Part shown: piece by piece, positions 1 to 9,231 of the stretch
Numbering within the stretch: position 1 is the stretch's first letter
Layout of the letters: each line of letters begins with the position of its first letter
From: Nitrobacter winogradskyi
GTDB taxonomy: Bacteria; Pseudomonadota; Alphaproteobacteria; Rhizobiales; Xanthobacteraceae
Assembly (NCBI RefSeq): GCF_006539545.1
Contig: NZ_BJNF01000002.1
Location: 124,001 to 188,000, forward strand
Direction: 5' to 3'
DNA: 64,000 nucleotides
The notes under the pieces: model-generated
Told to the model about the DNA's origin: nothing
The model's database searches: none
Seen by the model: the letters and a program-made list of their open reading frames with translations, nothing else
Made by a program: the position numbers and the translations under genes

Positions 1-523
1 GGTGCTGGGCGCTACGGCGCGCGTCACGCTTGCGGCCCTGCATGTGGCGGGCTCGGTCATCGCACAGCAGCTCGGGCTTGGATTTGTCACGTCGGTGGAT
101 CCGACGCAGGGTCAGCAAGGCGCGTTGATGGGCAACTTCCTGACGCTTCTCGGGATCGCGCTGCTGTTCGCGACCGACACCCACTATCTGGTCATCGCCG
201 CGCTGAATGACAGTTACAAGATATTCTCGCCGGGCGAACTGATGCCGAGCGGTGACGTTGCGGCGCTGGCGACGCGTGCTTTTGCCGGCGCTTTCAAGAT
301 CGGCCTGCAACTGTCGGCTCCGTTTCTGGTTTTCGGACTGGTCTTCAATATCGGGCTTGGCGTTCTCGCCCGGCTGATGCCGCAGATGCAGGTCTATTTC
401 GTCGGCGTGCCGCTCTCGATTTTCATAGGCTTCATGATTTTCGCCGTCGTGCTGGCGTCCATGATGGGAACCTACATGGATTATCTGATCGGCGTGATGC
501 AAGATTTGACGTCGCCGAACTGA
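1..523 (+). CDS. fliR: Flagellar export apparatus protein FliR, C-terminal part
   Basis: Integral membrane component of the flagellar type III export gate. The frame is open from the window edge, so the N-terminus is missing; the visible 173 residues correspond to the last two thirds of a protein usually near 250 residues. Several long hydrophobic segments alternate with short loops, and the stretch NSYKIFSPGE-like (here ALNDSYKIFSPGE) is typical of FliR. It stops 10 bp before flhB, the usual fliR-flhB order. Identification rests on the membrane pattern, this motif and the neighbour. Confidence 0.88.
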   Translation, partial: VLGATARVTLAALHVAGSVIAQQLGLGFVTSVDPTQGQQGALMGNFLTLLGIALLFATDTHYLVIAALNDSYKIFSPGELMPSGDVAALATRAFAGAFKIGLQLSAPFLVFGLVFNIGLGVLARLMPQMQVYFVGVPLSIFIGFMIFAVVLASMMGTYMDYLIGVMQDLTSPN

Positions 524-533
524 GAACCCCGCC

Positions 534-1613
534 ATGGCCGACGAGAGCGACGATACCGAGAAGACAGAAGACCCGACGCAAAAGCGTCTCGACGATGCAC
601 TCGAGCGCGGCGATGTCGCCAAGAGCCAGGAGGTCAACACCTGGTTCGTGATCGCGGGCGCGACGCTGGTGCTGTCCACGTTTTCCGGCTCGATCGGAAA
701 CGGATTCGAGCTGCCGTTGCGCAACCTGATCGCCAACTCCTGGCAAATCCGAACCGACGGCCCCGGCCTTCTGGCGCTGGCCGAGCAGATCGGATACCGC
801 CTTGCCGCCGTCCTCGGCGTGCCGCTGCTTCTGCTGATGATGGCCGCCGTCGCGGGCAATGTCATTCAGCACCGCTTCGTCTGGTCGGGCGAAACGCTCA
901 AGCCGAAGCTCAGCAAGATTTCCGTGGTGTCCGGCGCCAAGCGGATTTTCGGCAAGCAGGCCGCCGCGAACTTCGCCAAGGGACTGTTCAAGGTGCTTGC
1001 GCTCGGCGCGGTCATGACGGCGGTGCTTTGGCCGGAACGCTCGCGGCTCGACGCCATGGTGCGGCTTGATCCGAACGCCCTTCTCGGAATCACGAAGAGT
1101 CTGACGCTGCAGCTGCTCGGCGCCGTGATCGTGATGCTCGCGCTGGTCGCGATCGCGGACTACCTGTTTCAGTATCGGCAATGGTTCGAACGCCAGAAGA
1201 TGTCGCTGCGGGAGATGAAGGAAGAGTTCAAGCAGTCGGAGGGCGATCCGCATATCAAGGCCCGCATCAGGCAGTTGCGCCATGCCCGCATGAAGAAGCG
1301 CATGATGGCCGCTGTTCCGCAGGCCTCGGTGATCATCACCAATCCGACGCACTATTCGGTCGCCTTGTCTTATGAACGCGGCATGTCCGCCCCGGTCTGC
1401 GTGGCCAAGGGCGTGGACAACATCGCGCTCAAGATCAGGGAAATCGCCCGCGAACATGACATTCCGGTCGTCGAGAACGTGCCGCTGGCCCGCGCGCTGT
1501 ATGCCGCTGTCGAAATCGACGACGAGATCCCGGTCGAGCACTATCACGCCGTGGCTGAAATCATCGGTTATATCATGGGCTTGAAGCGCGGCCTTGCGGG
1601 ACGCCGGGTCTGA
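534..1613 (+). CDS. flhB: Flagellar type III secretion switch protein FlhB
   Basis: Export-gate protein that switches substrate class from rod/hook to filament by cleaving itself. The 359-residue length is normal. The N-terminus carries the family signature EKTEDPTQKRLDDALERGDV, followed by four hydrophobic segments (about residues 35-215) and a basic cytoplasmic domain. The autocleavage motif NPTH lies at residues 270-273, with cleavage expected between N and P. The gene follows fliR by 10 bp, suggesting co-transcription. NPTH plus the N-terminal signature make the call secure. Confidence 0.96.
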   Translation: MADESDDTEKTEDPTQKRLDDALERGDVAKSQEVNTWFVIAGATLVLSTFSGSIGNGFELPLRNLIANSWQIRTDGPGLLALAEQIGYRLAAVLGVPLLLLMMAAVAGNVIQHRFVWSGETLKPKLSKISVVSGAKRIFGKQAAANFAKGLFKVLALGAVMTAVLWPERSRLDAMVRLDPNALLGITKSLTLQLLGAVIVMLALVAIADYLFQYRQWFERQKMSLREMKEEFKQSEGDPHIKARIRQLRHARMKKRMMAAVPQASVIITNPTHYSVALSYERGMSAPVCVAKGVDNIALKIREIAREHDIPVVENVPLARALYAAVEIDDEIPVEHYHAVAEIIGYIMGLKRGLAGRRV

Positions 1614-1655
1614 GGCCGGCCAACGGGCAATGGGAACAGCATCGGGGCAGGGAAA

Positions 1656-4322
1656 ATGGCGGGAAATGAACCCAATGAGGCGCTTGCGCTGCGGACCCCG
1701 ATTCAGGCACTCAGAACCCGGCGCAAGCGCATCCCGCGCCCGCCGCGACAGGCTCGGCCGAATTCCATGACGCCAGATCCCGACATCGATTCACCGCAGT
1801 TCGGGCAGGAGCCGGCGCGGCGGAGCGGCAGCATCCTTCTGGTTCTGCTGGTCGCGGGCGCGATCGTCACGGCCGCCGTGGCGTTCATGGCGCTGGGACG
1901 TACCGAGGCCCAGCCTTATATTCTGGCGCTGTTGGCCCTGCTGGCGATGGTCGGCCTGTTCACGTTGTTCGCGTTCGCGGCCGGGATCGTCCGCTTCGCG
2001 GACCGCACCGTCGATGATCCGCTGATGCGTCCGATAGCCGATCATGCCTTCGACGGTATCGCCGTCACCGATTCCGGCGGGCACATCGTTTATGCCAACT
2101 CCGCCTATCTCACCCTGACCGGAGCTGCGTCGATGCAGGACGTACGGCCGGTGGAGCGCGTATTCATCGGCAACCCCGATGTTTCAGAAGCGGTGTTCCG
2201 TCTTTTGAAGGCGGCGCGCGAGGGCAAGCGCCAGCAGGAAGAGGTGCGCGTGGCCGCCGCCGACGGCACCAACGGTCGCTGGCTGCGATTGCGGGTTCGC
2301 CAACTCGCGCAGGCGAAACGGTACGCCAGATATGCCGTATGGTCGATCGCCGACATCACCCGCGATCGCGAGCGGCAGGAAGATGTATTCCAGGAACTGC
2401 GCCATGCGATCGAATATCTCGATCATGCGCCGTGCGGCTTCTTCTCTGTCAACCAGCCAGGCGATCTCGTCTATGTCAATGCCACGCTTGCCAACTGGCT
2501 GGATCACGATCTGGCGGAGATCGGCTCGGGCGGCCTGAAGCTGACCGACATCGTTTCGGGAGACGGCGCGGCTTTGCTGACGTCGATCATCGCCGCGCCC
2601 GGCGAGGTCCGCACCGAGGTCTTCGATATCGATCTGCGGATGCGCAACGGCAAGACCATGCCGGCGCGCCTGTATCACAAGCTGGCCTTCGGCGCCGACG
2701 GCACGCCGGGCCCGTCGCGGACGCTGGTGGTCAGCCGCGCCCGCGACGAGCGCGTCGATCCGCAGCGGGCGGCGGAAGTGCGCTTCATGCGCTTCTTCGA
2801 CCACACGCCGATGGCGATCGCGACGGTCGACAAATCCGGCGCCGTCGGTCGCGCCAATGCACGGTTTGCGAAACTCGCGCAAAGCCTTAGTCCGGGCGGC
2901 GCCGCCGCCAAGTCGATTCTGGCGGCTGTCAACAAACGCGATCGTGGCCAACTGAACGCGGCGATTCACGCCGCGGCGGAGGGGCAGGGTGATATTCCGC
3001 CGGTCGAGGTGATGCTTGACGGCGCGCGCGAGCGATGGGGGCAGTTTTTTGTCACCGCGGTGGAGGACGATCACGATGCGGAAGCCGCGATCGTCTACAT
3101 GCTCGAGACGACCGAGCGGCGCACGCTCGAGAGCCAGATCAATCAATCCCAGAAGATGGAGTCGGTCGGCCAGCTCGCCGGTGGCATCGCGCACGATTTC
3201 AACAATGTGCTGTCAGCCATCATGATGGCGAACGACTTCCTGCTGAATGCGCACAAGCCGACCGATCCGTCTTTCCAGGACATCATGCAGATCAAGCAGA
3301 ACGCCAACCGCGCCGCCGCCCTGGTGCGGCAATTGCTGGCGTTCTCGCGGCGGCAGACCTTGCAGCCGAAGGTGCTCGATCTCGGCGACACCCTGAGCGA
3401 CATCGGCATGTTGCTGAAACGTTTGATCGGCGAAAAGGTCACTTTCCCCGGCGTCGTTCACGGGCGAGACCTGTGGCCGGTCAAGGCCGATGTCTCGCAG
3501 TTCGAGCAGGTGATCGTCAATCTGGTGGTCAATGCGCGCGACGCCATGCCGGACGGTGGCAAGCTCGCGATCCGCACCGCCAACGTCGCGGCCGCGGAGG
3601 TCGCGACGTTCGGCCACAAGGGCTTGCCGCCCGCCGACTATGTGCTCGTCGAGATCAGCGACACCGGCACCGGCATTCCGCCCGATATCGTCGACAAGAT
3701 TTTCGAGCCGTTTTTTTCCACCAAGGAGGTGGGCAAGGGAACCGGGCTCGGCCTGTCCACGGTCTACGGCATCGTGAAGCAGACCGGCGGTTTCATCTAC
3801 GTTAACTCCAGAACGGGCGAAGGCACGACGTTCCGAATCTTCCTGCCGCGCCATCACCCCCAAGCCGAGGCGCCGCCGGCGTCGACGGGCCTTATCGGCG
3901 CGGCGAAGGAGCCGTCATCAACCGCCAAGCCAGTGAATACCGATCTGACCGGGCAGGGCACCATCCTGCTGGTGGAAGACGAGGAGGGGTTGCGCTCGCT
4001 CAATGCGCGTGGCCTGCGTTCGCGCGGCTACAGCGTGATCGAGGCATCCAATGGCATCGAAGCGCTGGAAGCGCTCGACGAAAAGGACGGCGCTGTCGAT
4101 CTGGTGGTCTCCGACGTCGTTATGCCCGAAATGGATGGGCCGACTCTGTTGCGGAAAATGCGGGTGCGCAATCCCAGTCTCAAGATCATTTTTGTCTCGG
4201 GTTACGCGGAGGAAGCGTTCGACAAAAGCCTGCCGGAGAACGAGCAGTTCGCTTTCCTGGCGAAGCCTTTCGCGCTCAGTGCGCTGATTGCCAAGGTCAA
4301 GGAGACGATGACGGCGGCGTAA
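1656..4322 (+). CDS. cckA: Hybrid sensor histidine kinase, CckA type
   Basis: 888-residue hybrid kinase. In Alphaproteobacteria CckA feeds phosphate through ChpT to CtrA and CpdR to control the cell cycle. The sequence shows two hydrophobic segments near residues 60-110, PAS-like sensory regions from about 125 to 490, a HisKA box ([16 protein letters not shown]) with phospho-accepting His513, a HATPase domain with N, G1 and G2 boxes ([26 protein letters not shown]), and a C-terminal receiver with phospho-acceptor Asp820 ([11 protein letters not shown]). The start is preceded by a purine-rich stretch. The architecture and the fliR-flhB neighbourhood match CckA. Two candidate CtrA boxes occur downstream (5496 and 14347). 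Confidence 0.9.
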   Translation: MAGNEPNEALALRTPIQALRTRRKRIPRPPRQARPNSMTPDPDIDSPQFGQEPARRSGSILLVLLVAGAIVTAAVAFMALGRTEAQPYILALLALLAMVGLFTLFAFAAGIVRFADRTVDDPLMRPIADHAFDGIAVTDSGGHIVYANSAYLTLTGAASMQDVRPVERVFIGNPDVSEAVFRLLKAAREGKRQQEEVRVAAADGTNGRWLRLRVRQLAQAKRYARYAVWSIADITRDRERQEDVFQELRHAIEYLDHAPCGFFSVNQPGDLVYVNATLANWLDHDLAEIGSGGLKLTDIVSGDGAALLTSIIAAPGEVRTEVFDIDLRMRNGKTMPARLYHKLAFGADGTPGPSRTLVVSRARDERVDPQRAAEVRFMRFFDHTPMAIATVDKSGAVGRANARFAKLAQSLSPGGAAAKSILAAVNKRDRGQLNAAIHAAAEGQGDIPPVEVMLDGARERWGQFFVTAVEDDHDAEAAIVYMLETTERRTLESQINQSQKMESVGQLAGGIAHDFNNVLSAIMMANDFLLNAHKPTDPSFQDIMQIKQNANRAAALVRQLLAFSRRQTLQPKVLDLGDTLSDIGMLLKRLIGEKVTFPGVVHGRDLWPVKADVSQFEQVIVNLVVNARDAMPDGGKLAIRTANVAAAEVATFGHKGLPPADYVLVEISDTGTGIPPDIVDKIFEPFFSTKEVGKGTGLGLSTVYGIVKQTGGFIYVNSRTGEGTTFRIFLPRHHPQAEAPPASTGLIGAAKEPSSTAKPVNTDLTGQGTILLVEDEEGLRSLNARGLRSRGYSVIEASNGIEALEALDEKDGAVDLVVSDVVMPEMDGPTLLRKMRVRNPSLKIIFVSGYAEEAFDKSLPENEQFAFLAKPFALSALIAKVKETMTAA

Positions 4323-4347
4323 TTGTTAGGCGGCAGCGTTTCCACTC

Positions 4348-4432
4348 GTCATGGCCGGGCTTTGTCCCGGCGATCCACGTCTCGCTGACGAAAGAAAAAC
4401 GTGGATGCCCGGCACAAGGCCGGGCATGACGA
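4348..4432. repeat. Intergenic palindromic repeat (GGCCGGG family)
   Basis: A long imperfect inverted repeat: an arm with CATGGCCGGGC and CCGGCGATCCACGT is mirrored by ACGTGGATGCCCGGC and GCCGGGCATGAC. It fills the gap between cckA and the convergent DUF2336 gene. Similar elements are dispersed in many Bradyrhizobium-group genomes (from memory, not searched). It may also end transcripts from both sides. Confidence 0.75.
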
Positions 4433-4475
4433 GCTCCAAGGGACGGCGCTGCTGCTTCATGTAAGATGCTGATCT

Positions 4476-5444
4476 CTATCCGCCCGAACCATCGCGGCCG
4501 CTCCAGCGAAGCGGAATCCTTCCGGACTGCACGCCGCCCTCAGGGCGGATGTTCGCCGGGACCGCGCGGGCGCGGTGGCGTTCTTCATGATAAAGGGCAG
4601 GACGATACTTCGCCCGCGCTTCCGTCATCGTGGCTCCGCGCCAGGCCGCCAGCATGATTCGGGCGGAGCGTTCACTGAGCACATCGTAGAGTCGCGCGAG
4701 TCGGTAGACCTCGGTGACGGAGGTGCCGATGGCGGGATCGAGAAATAGCAGAATCTGCTGGAAAATTCGTGGGGGGATACCGATGGCCTTGGCGGCGCAA
4801 GCCAGCGGCTCGCCTCCCTGATCCTTCACCACGCGTTCGGCGATCGCGGCGGGAAGCATCAAGGTCGCGCTGATTTCGGTCGCGAAGTTTCCGACATCGG
4901 ACGCGAAGGCGGCCATGTGCAGAACCTCGATCGCGCGCGCAGCCCGGGATGGATGAATGTGCGGCGATGGCCGCAGCGGCGCCGTGGCGAGGTTGTGCAG
5001 GATCAATGCGCGGTCCTTGGAGTTGGCGCCGAAAAACATCTCGCTGATTTCGGCGGCGTCGCGCGGCTCCATCGATAATATCGCAACCGGACGGGTTCTC
5101 GTCTCCGCAGGCGGAGCTTTGAGAGGCGTGGCTTGCGGCGGCGGGCTGTCTAGCTGCCGATCGGCGGCGAACGCGCCGAGCCGCAGCTTGCTCATGATCG
5201 CCGCCGGCGTGCGCGGATAGATCGACAACCGGGCCCGCACAACGGCGCGGGTCGCATCGTCGACATGATCGATCAGGCGCGAGGTCAGTTCGACGAAGTG
5301 CCGCTCCTCCTCGACGGTATGCGTGCTGGTCTGCACGTAAAGGTCGGTCAGGACCCGCAGCAGGGTGGGGCGGATGTCAACGCCGTCCCGGCGGGACAGC
5401 GTCAACAACCCGTCAAAGCCGGGAAACATCGGAGGTGCGGTCAT
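4476..5444 (-). CDS. DUF2336 family protein
   Basis: 322-residue soluble, alanine- and leucine-rich, mostly helical protein without signal peptide or membrane segment. It resembles the DUF2336 family common in Rhizobiales, whose molecular role is not established. The last 40 residues are basic and low in complexity (RPEGGVQSGRIPLRWSGRDG) and may be a divergent tail. The promoter side carries a full CtrA box at 5496-5510, 52 bp upstream of the start, so cell-cycle control is plausible. Family assignment is from overall resemblance only. Confidence 0.65.
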   Translation of the reverse strand: MTAPPMFPGFDGLLTLSRRDGVDIRPTLLRVLTDLYVQTSTHTVEEERHFVELTSRLIDHVDDATRAVVRARLSIYPRTPAAIMSKLRLGAFAADRQLDSPPPQATPLKAPPAETRTRPVAILSMEPRDAAEISEMFFGANSKDRALILHNLATAPLRPSPHIHPSRAARAIEVLHMAAFASDVGNFATEISATLMLPAAIAERVVKDQGGEPLACAAKAIGIPPRIFQQILLFLDPAIGTSVTEVYRLARLYDVLSERSARIMLAAWRGATMTEARAKYRPALYHEERHRARAVPANIRPEGGVQSGRIPLRWSGRDGSGG

Positions 5445-5495
5445 GTCGGCTTACGCTTACGGGGAAACTGTTCGTCTCAACCTAGCGCGACCGCT

Positions 5496-5510
5496 TTAAC
5501 AGGCCGTTAA
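5496..5510. promoter_or_regulatory. Candidate CtrA binding site (TTAA-N7-TTAA)
   Basis: TTAACAGGCCGTTAA matches the full CtrA consensus with the required 7-bp spacing. It lies 52 bp upstream of the leftward DUF2336 start codon. Only one of 15 bases differs from the second site at 14347-14361, on the far side of the integrase element, so it may also be part of an attachment site. Confidence 0.6.
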
Positions 5511-5579
5511 GGAAAACAATTCCTTAATGCTTGAAAACATTGACCTCTGTGCGCCGTGTGCGTCGAGTGTGCGTCGTGG

Positions 5580-6797
5580 TCAGTTTTTCTTGCTTCGGTG
5601 TGCCGCGCGGGCCACGGCAACCCGGCGCGCGGCCTCGATTTGGGCTCGGTCATAAACCTTCGCGGTCGTCCTCTTGTCGGCATGGCCTGCCAGCTTAGCG
5701 AGGTCGTCCGTTGATGCATCGGCTGCCCGACCTTCGGTGATACCGCCAGCGCGCAAATCCCTGTTCCAGATCGCCGGGGAGACTTCCTGAGCGTCGCGCA
5801 CGGTCCGCCATAGCTTTTGAAAATAGTCGGGTCGATATGGCTTGCCGGTCACCGGGTTGACGATCAGTGGCCCCTTGCGCTGTTCGGACGTGATCAGCGC
5901 CAATTCCTCCATGATCATCGGGCAAACAGTAAAATCGACGGCGACCTCCTTGCCGGTCGTGTTCTCGGTCTTCGAGGGCGTGAAGCGAAACACCTGGTTT
6001 TCATCGACCTGTGACCACATCGGGCCGATCCACTTCATGCCACGATCCAGAACGATCGACGGGCGCGGATCCGACATTGGCACCCATTCTCCGATCACGT
6101 CCCATTGTCTCACAGTGCCGTCGAACTGGATCGCGTAGGCGAGAGCGGCGGCGCTATGGCCGACCGCGCGGGCAGCTTTGCGGACCTTCGTGATGTCGTC
6201 CGCGGTCGGAGCCGTTGTCCGGGATGCTGGAACGGGGAAATCGACTTCGGCCAGAACGGCCTTGAATGCGGCGCACCCAGCCTTTCTGCACATGATACCA
6301 AAGCTGAGCGCAGACTTGATCACGGCGATCGCGGTCCTGGCTTTCGGAATCTGCAATGGTGCGCCTGACTTCTTCGGTTTTGCCCAGGCATTGAACCATC
6401 GCTTAACGTCCCGCCCGTCCACGTCATCGATCCGCTTCGATCCAACCTCCATGATCACCATGCGAGCGTAGACATCGTATGGCTTCTTCGTCGATGATTT
6501 CAGCTTGTGATACGGGCTTTCCGGATCAGACTGCCAAACTTCGATCAGGCTGCGAATGGTGCCATCGAACTCGGTGATACGCCCCTTGCGTCCCGACACC
6601 CATGCGAGCATTTCGGCTTGAAGCCTCTCGCATCGCTGCACAAGCAAGACCGGCTGATTGAGATAGCTGGAGAGGTTCACGTTCTTGACGGGATACCCGG
6701 CAGCGATTGCCGTCTTGGTAGCCCGCCACACCGGACGACCGTTGCGCCACGTCAGACCGGGCGCACGCGCCTTTGTTTCGGTCTCTCGCGGTTCCAT
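5580..6797 (-). CDS. int: Tyrosine recombinase / phage integrase
   Basis: 405-residue site-specific recombinase that would insert and excise the element. An N-terminal arm- and core-binding region (1-190) precedes a catalytic domain with box I Arg in FDGTVRQWDV, box II Arg in NRDLRAGGIT, the GH of KLAGHADKRTTAK and the nucleophile Tyr382 in KVYDR. The usual HxxR of box II reads RxxR here, a variant seen in some phage integrases. Its 3' end faces the left host junction only 70 bp away, as expected for an attachment-site-proximal integrase. It overlaps the upstream small gene by 46 bp. Confidence 0.93.
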   Translation of the reverse strand: MEPRETETKARAPGLTWRNGRPVWRATKTAIAAGYPVKNVNLSSYLNQPVLLVQRCERLQAEMLAWVSGRKGRITEFDGTIRSLIEVWQSDPESPYHKLKSSTKKPYDVYARMVIMEVGSKRIDDVDGRDVKRWFNAWAKPKKSGAPLQIPKARTAIAVIKSALSFGIMCRKAGCAAFKAVLAEVDFPVPASRTTAPTADDITKVRKAARAVGHSAAALAYAIQFDGTVRQWDVIGEWVPMSDPRPSIVLDRGMKWIGPMWSQVDENQVFRFTPSKTENTTGKEVAVDFTVCPMIMEELALITSEQRKGPLIVNPVTGKPYRPDYFQKLWRTVRDAQEVSPAIWNRDLRAGGITEGRAADASTDDLAKLAGHADKRTTAKVYDRAQIEAARRVAVARAAHRSKKN

Positions 6798-7057
6798 GCG
6801 CCTAAATCCTCAACGCCACTCGGAGCCAGTCTTGGGGCCCTGTCGATCAACCCATATTCCTTGTCGAAGAATGCCCTAACAGCAGGCACGTACCGACCGC
6901 CCATAAGGGCGTCGATTTTGGGCAATCCTCTCGTTTCAAGTAAAGCCGCAATCTGCCTCCATTCCGAAGTTTTCCCCGGCCCCAAAAAAGCAGATGAAAT
7001 CGCTTCGTCAGTAGCGAAAAGGGGGATGTCGGCGAGATCGGATGGCCCCTTCCTCAT
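6752..7057 (-). CDS. Small element protein upstream of the integrase
   Basis: 101 residues, basic at the C-terminus, with the pattern SEWRQIAALLETRGLPKID-LMGGRYVPAVRAFF. The helical middle could be a small DNA-binding fold. It overlaps the integrase start by 46 bp and the upstream gene by 4 bp, so the three are probably translated together. Position and size suit a recombination directionality factor (excisionase), but no catalytic or family-defining motif is visible. Confidence 0.6.
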   Translation of the reverse strand: MRKGPSDLADIPLFATDEAISSAFLGPGKTSEWRQIAALLETRGLPKIDALMGGRYVPAVRAFFDKEYGLIDRAPRLAPSGVEDLGAWNRERPKQRRVRPV

Positions 7058-7632
7058 TTCTCCTCCTTCTCGGGACCGGAGGTGAGTTGGCGGATAATAT
7101 CGCGAGCAGCCCGAAAATGACGGAACGCAAGTTGATCTTGAAATGCAGCATCATAGTCTATGCGAAACATTTTCTCCGATTTTGAGAATGCGATCTCAAC
7201 CGGATTTATTTTGGCGAAAGGCTTAAGCCGTTCGTATGCCTCATCGCGCTCCTGCTTCAACCTAGCGATCGCAGACACGATTGCCTCTTTGTCGGGATCG
7301 CATCCAAGCTCACGGGCCGTGTCTTCCACCACGCGGAAGACGTTTTCACGCTCTTGCTCGGCGCAAAGGGCACGATCCATCCAGTGGTTCTTCGCCGCCA
7401 AGAGCATTTTTCCCTGCTCCACAGCGTCGTTAAGCTTGATTTTCAAGTCTTCCACCTTCGCAGTCATGAAGCCTCGCAAACCTTTAACCCTGGGCAGAGG
7501 GTATTCCTTTCCGACCCGTTTTAGGAAGGCGTCGACGGTCGATTCGCCGCAATATCCGGCCGCCAGCGAGGCCGGCATGCGGCGGGGCCAGGAGCCATTT
7601 GGGATTACAGACGCGCGCGCAGGACGGCTCAT
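7054..7632 (-). CDS. Hypothetical protein with coiled-coil segment
   Basis: 192 residues. The first 50 (MPASLAAGYCGESTVDAFLKRVGKEYPLPRV) resemble the helix-turn-helix start of small AlpA/excisionase-like proteins; the remainder is helical and charged with heptad character (about 60-140), ending in EKEEK. The listed Met may be too early: a second Met at residue 19 begins the HTH-like part. It overlaps the next gene downstream by 4 bp (ATGA). Function unknown. Confidence 0.5.
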   Translation of the reverse strand: MSRPARASVIPNGSWPRRMPASLAAGYCGESTVDAFLKRVGKEYPLPRVKGLRGFMTAKVEDLKIKLNDAVEQGKMLLAAKNHWMDRALCAEQERENVFRVVEDTARELGCDPDKEAIVSAIARLKQERDEAYERLKPFAKINPVEIAFSKSEKMFRIDYDAAFQDQLAFRHFRAARDIIRQLTSGPEKEEK

Positions 7633-7665
7633 GGTTGAGCCGTCCCTTCAGAACGCGTCCTATGG

Positions 7666-8379
7666 TCAGTCCCACAGGCCATGCGTTACCGTATCGCCTA
7701 GCCGCGTCGGGCCGTCGTCGTAAACTTGCTGATCCAGCGACTGCATGATGCCGCCGCCGTGCGGGACGTATTTTGAGAACTGGCGATGGTGCGCCGTGAC
7801 GAATTCTCGAACTCTCGATTCGGTTTCGTGGGGTCTAATGCGACCTTCTGCGGCGGCCAAACTCATGGCTGACCGAACTTCATTCCGAATATCAACCGGC
7901 ACCAAGGCAGTAGCTCGGAAAATTCGCTCGTAGATGTTTGTGTTTTGTAGCTTCCGGTTGGGACCACGCGATCGCACTTGGGTGACGCGCTTTGACACAC
8001 CGGCCCTGTTCGCGGCAAGGAGATTTTCATTGGCCAATCTTGCAATGAGCCTGCCGGCGGCCACGTTCTCATTCATGAATGCCCGAAGACTGCGCACCTC
8101 AATTATGATGGAGCCTTTGACATACTCCTTCTTTTCCTTTGTTTGTCCGTGCGAGATGTAGCCCCGTGTTATGAATGAGAGCGTTTTACCTTCTCGCAAC
8201 GCTGCAAAAACTTGTCGAATCTGGCGTTCGGACGCCTTAGGTGCTTTGCCACTTTTGCGATATCTGCGTGAAGCAGCAGCTGCGCAAATCAAGCAAACGC
8301 AAACCCCTCGCCTCACTCTCATCGTGTCGCTCGACAAGATGTGGCCGTGTCTGCAAGTCTTGTTCTGGAAATTTATCAT
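7666..8379 (-). CDS. Hypothetical protein with N-terminal zinc-binding motif
   Basis: The reading frame is open further upstream, but the ATG at 8379 is preceded by a good ribosome site (GAGGAAAGG), so the 237-residue form is preferred. The first 40 residues contain NKTCRHGHILSS and CVCLICAAAA, a Cys/His cluster like the one preceding phage HNH-type domains, followed by basic segments with QVRSRGPNRKLQNTNIYERIF. No complete HNH catalytic motif is visible. Role unknown; probably a phage gene. Confidence 0.55.
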   Translation of the reverse strand: MINFQNKTCRHGHILSSDTMRVRRGVCVCLICAAAASRRYRKSGKAPKASERQIRQVFAALREGKTLSFITRGYISHGQTKEKKEYVKGSIIIEVRSLRAFMNENVAAGRLIARLANENLLAANRAGVSKRVTQVRSRGPNRKLQNTNIYERIFRATALVPVDIRNEVRSAMSLAAAEGRIRPHETESRVREFVTAHHRQFSKYVPHGGGIMQSLDQQVYDDGPTRLGDTVTHGLWD

Positions 8380-8553
8380 CCGTATCGCCTTTCCTCTGAA
8401 CGGAACGGCGGGAATCGCCGTTCCCAAGGCGATCCGAATCCCGGAAAGGGCCTGAAGTGAGTCTGTATGAGCGAAGGTGGTCATGATGGTTGCCCGGTCA
8501 GCCCTTCGCCAGGACTTTGCGGGCACCCATGGTGTTCGAGGGGAACTGCAACA

Positions 8554-9015
8554 TTATCGTGCCTCCGCTTCTCGCATGGCCAGAGCACCCGCCAAGGCGG
8601 CGATCTCGGTCAAGGTGGCGCCCATGGCAGCCGCCGCATGCACTAGGACCGCAGCGACAACGTCGGCGTTGGAGCGAGTGATGGAAATACGCTTCAGCCG
8701 ATCTGCGACCACGTAGCTCTTGCTGATCAAGCGGACCCATTCGCCACCGAGCAGATCGCAGACGTTTTTCGCTCTCGGCTTATTATCCTCGCCCAGAATT
8801 GCTTCTGCAGCATGGATGTAGGCCCAATAGATGCTGACCAGCCCCCAGGCGTCATTTAAGCCGGCGAGGCGATCAAGTTCCGCTTCAAGGTCAGGCTCGA
8901 CCTCAACAGGGCTGATGTTCTTGTCGATGACATCGAACGGCGAGGGCGTTCGCTTACGTCGGCGGCGGGCGTTCGTCGGCTTGAGAGCGGATGACGTTTC
9001 CGGAATCTGCAACAT
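8554..9015 (-). CDS. Hypothetical element protein
   Basis: 153 residues from the ATG at 9015, chosen because GGAGGGG lies just upstream; the frame itself opens 28 codons earlier. The N-terminus has a basic patch (NARRRRKRTPSPFDV), the rest is helical and alanine-rich with no membrane segment. No family recognised. It follows the 9056-9199 gene by 40 bp on the same strand. Confidence 0.6.
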   Translation of the reverse strand: MLQIPETSSALKPTNARRRRKRTPSPFDVIDKNISPVEVEPDLEAELDRLAGLNDAWGLVSIYWAYIHAAEAILGEDNKPRAKNVCDLLGGEWVRLISKSYVVADRLKRISITRSNADVVAAVLVHAAAAMGATLTEIAALAGALAMREAEAR

Positions 9016-9055
9016 ATCCCCTCCAAGCCTGGAGAGGCGGTAACGGCGGTATCCC

Positions 9056-9199
9056 TCAATGCACCGTGTATCCCATCTGCCGATAGTACAGCGGGCCATA
9101 GTCCCGCGTCATCGACGCATCCCATTCACGAAACATCTGGATCGCCCGCTGGCGAATGCGGGCAGGGGTGCGGGGTCGAACGATGATTTTCGGCGCCAT
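9056..9199 (-). CDS. Small hypothetical protein (47 aa)
   Basis: Short ORF starting MAPKIIVRPRTPARIRQ and ending GPLYYRQMGYTVH. Its rich mix of W, Y, M and R residues looks coding rather than random, and it fills the gap between the leftward gene at 8554-9015 and the rightward helicase at 9232. No strong ribosome site is visible. Not recognised as a known family. Confidence 0.5.
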   Translation of the reverse strand: MAPKIIVRPRTPARIRQRAIQMFREWDASMTRDYGPLYYRQMGYTVH

Positions 9200-9231
9200 C
9201 AAGAACTGTAGCTGGAAAGGCGGCAAAAGCT

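Noticed and set aside
432-1547. Leftward 371-codon ORF over flhB
   Set aside because: A high-GC shadow frame rich in R, H and D opposite a clear flhB gene.
5510-5580. tRNA gene as integration target of the integrase
   Set aside because: No cloverleaf could be found in the left junction or around 14347; the CtrA-box model is the only repeat seen.
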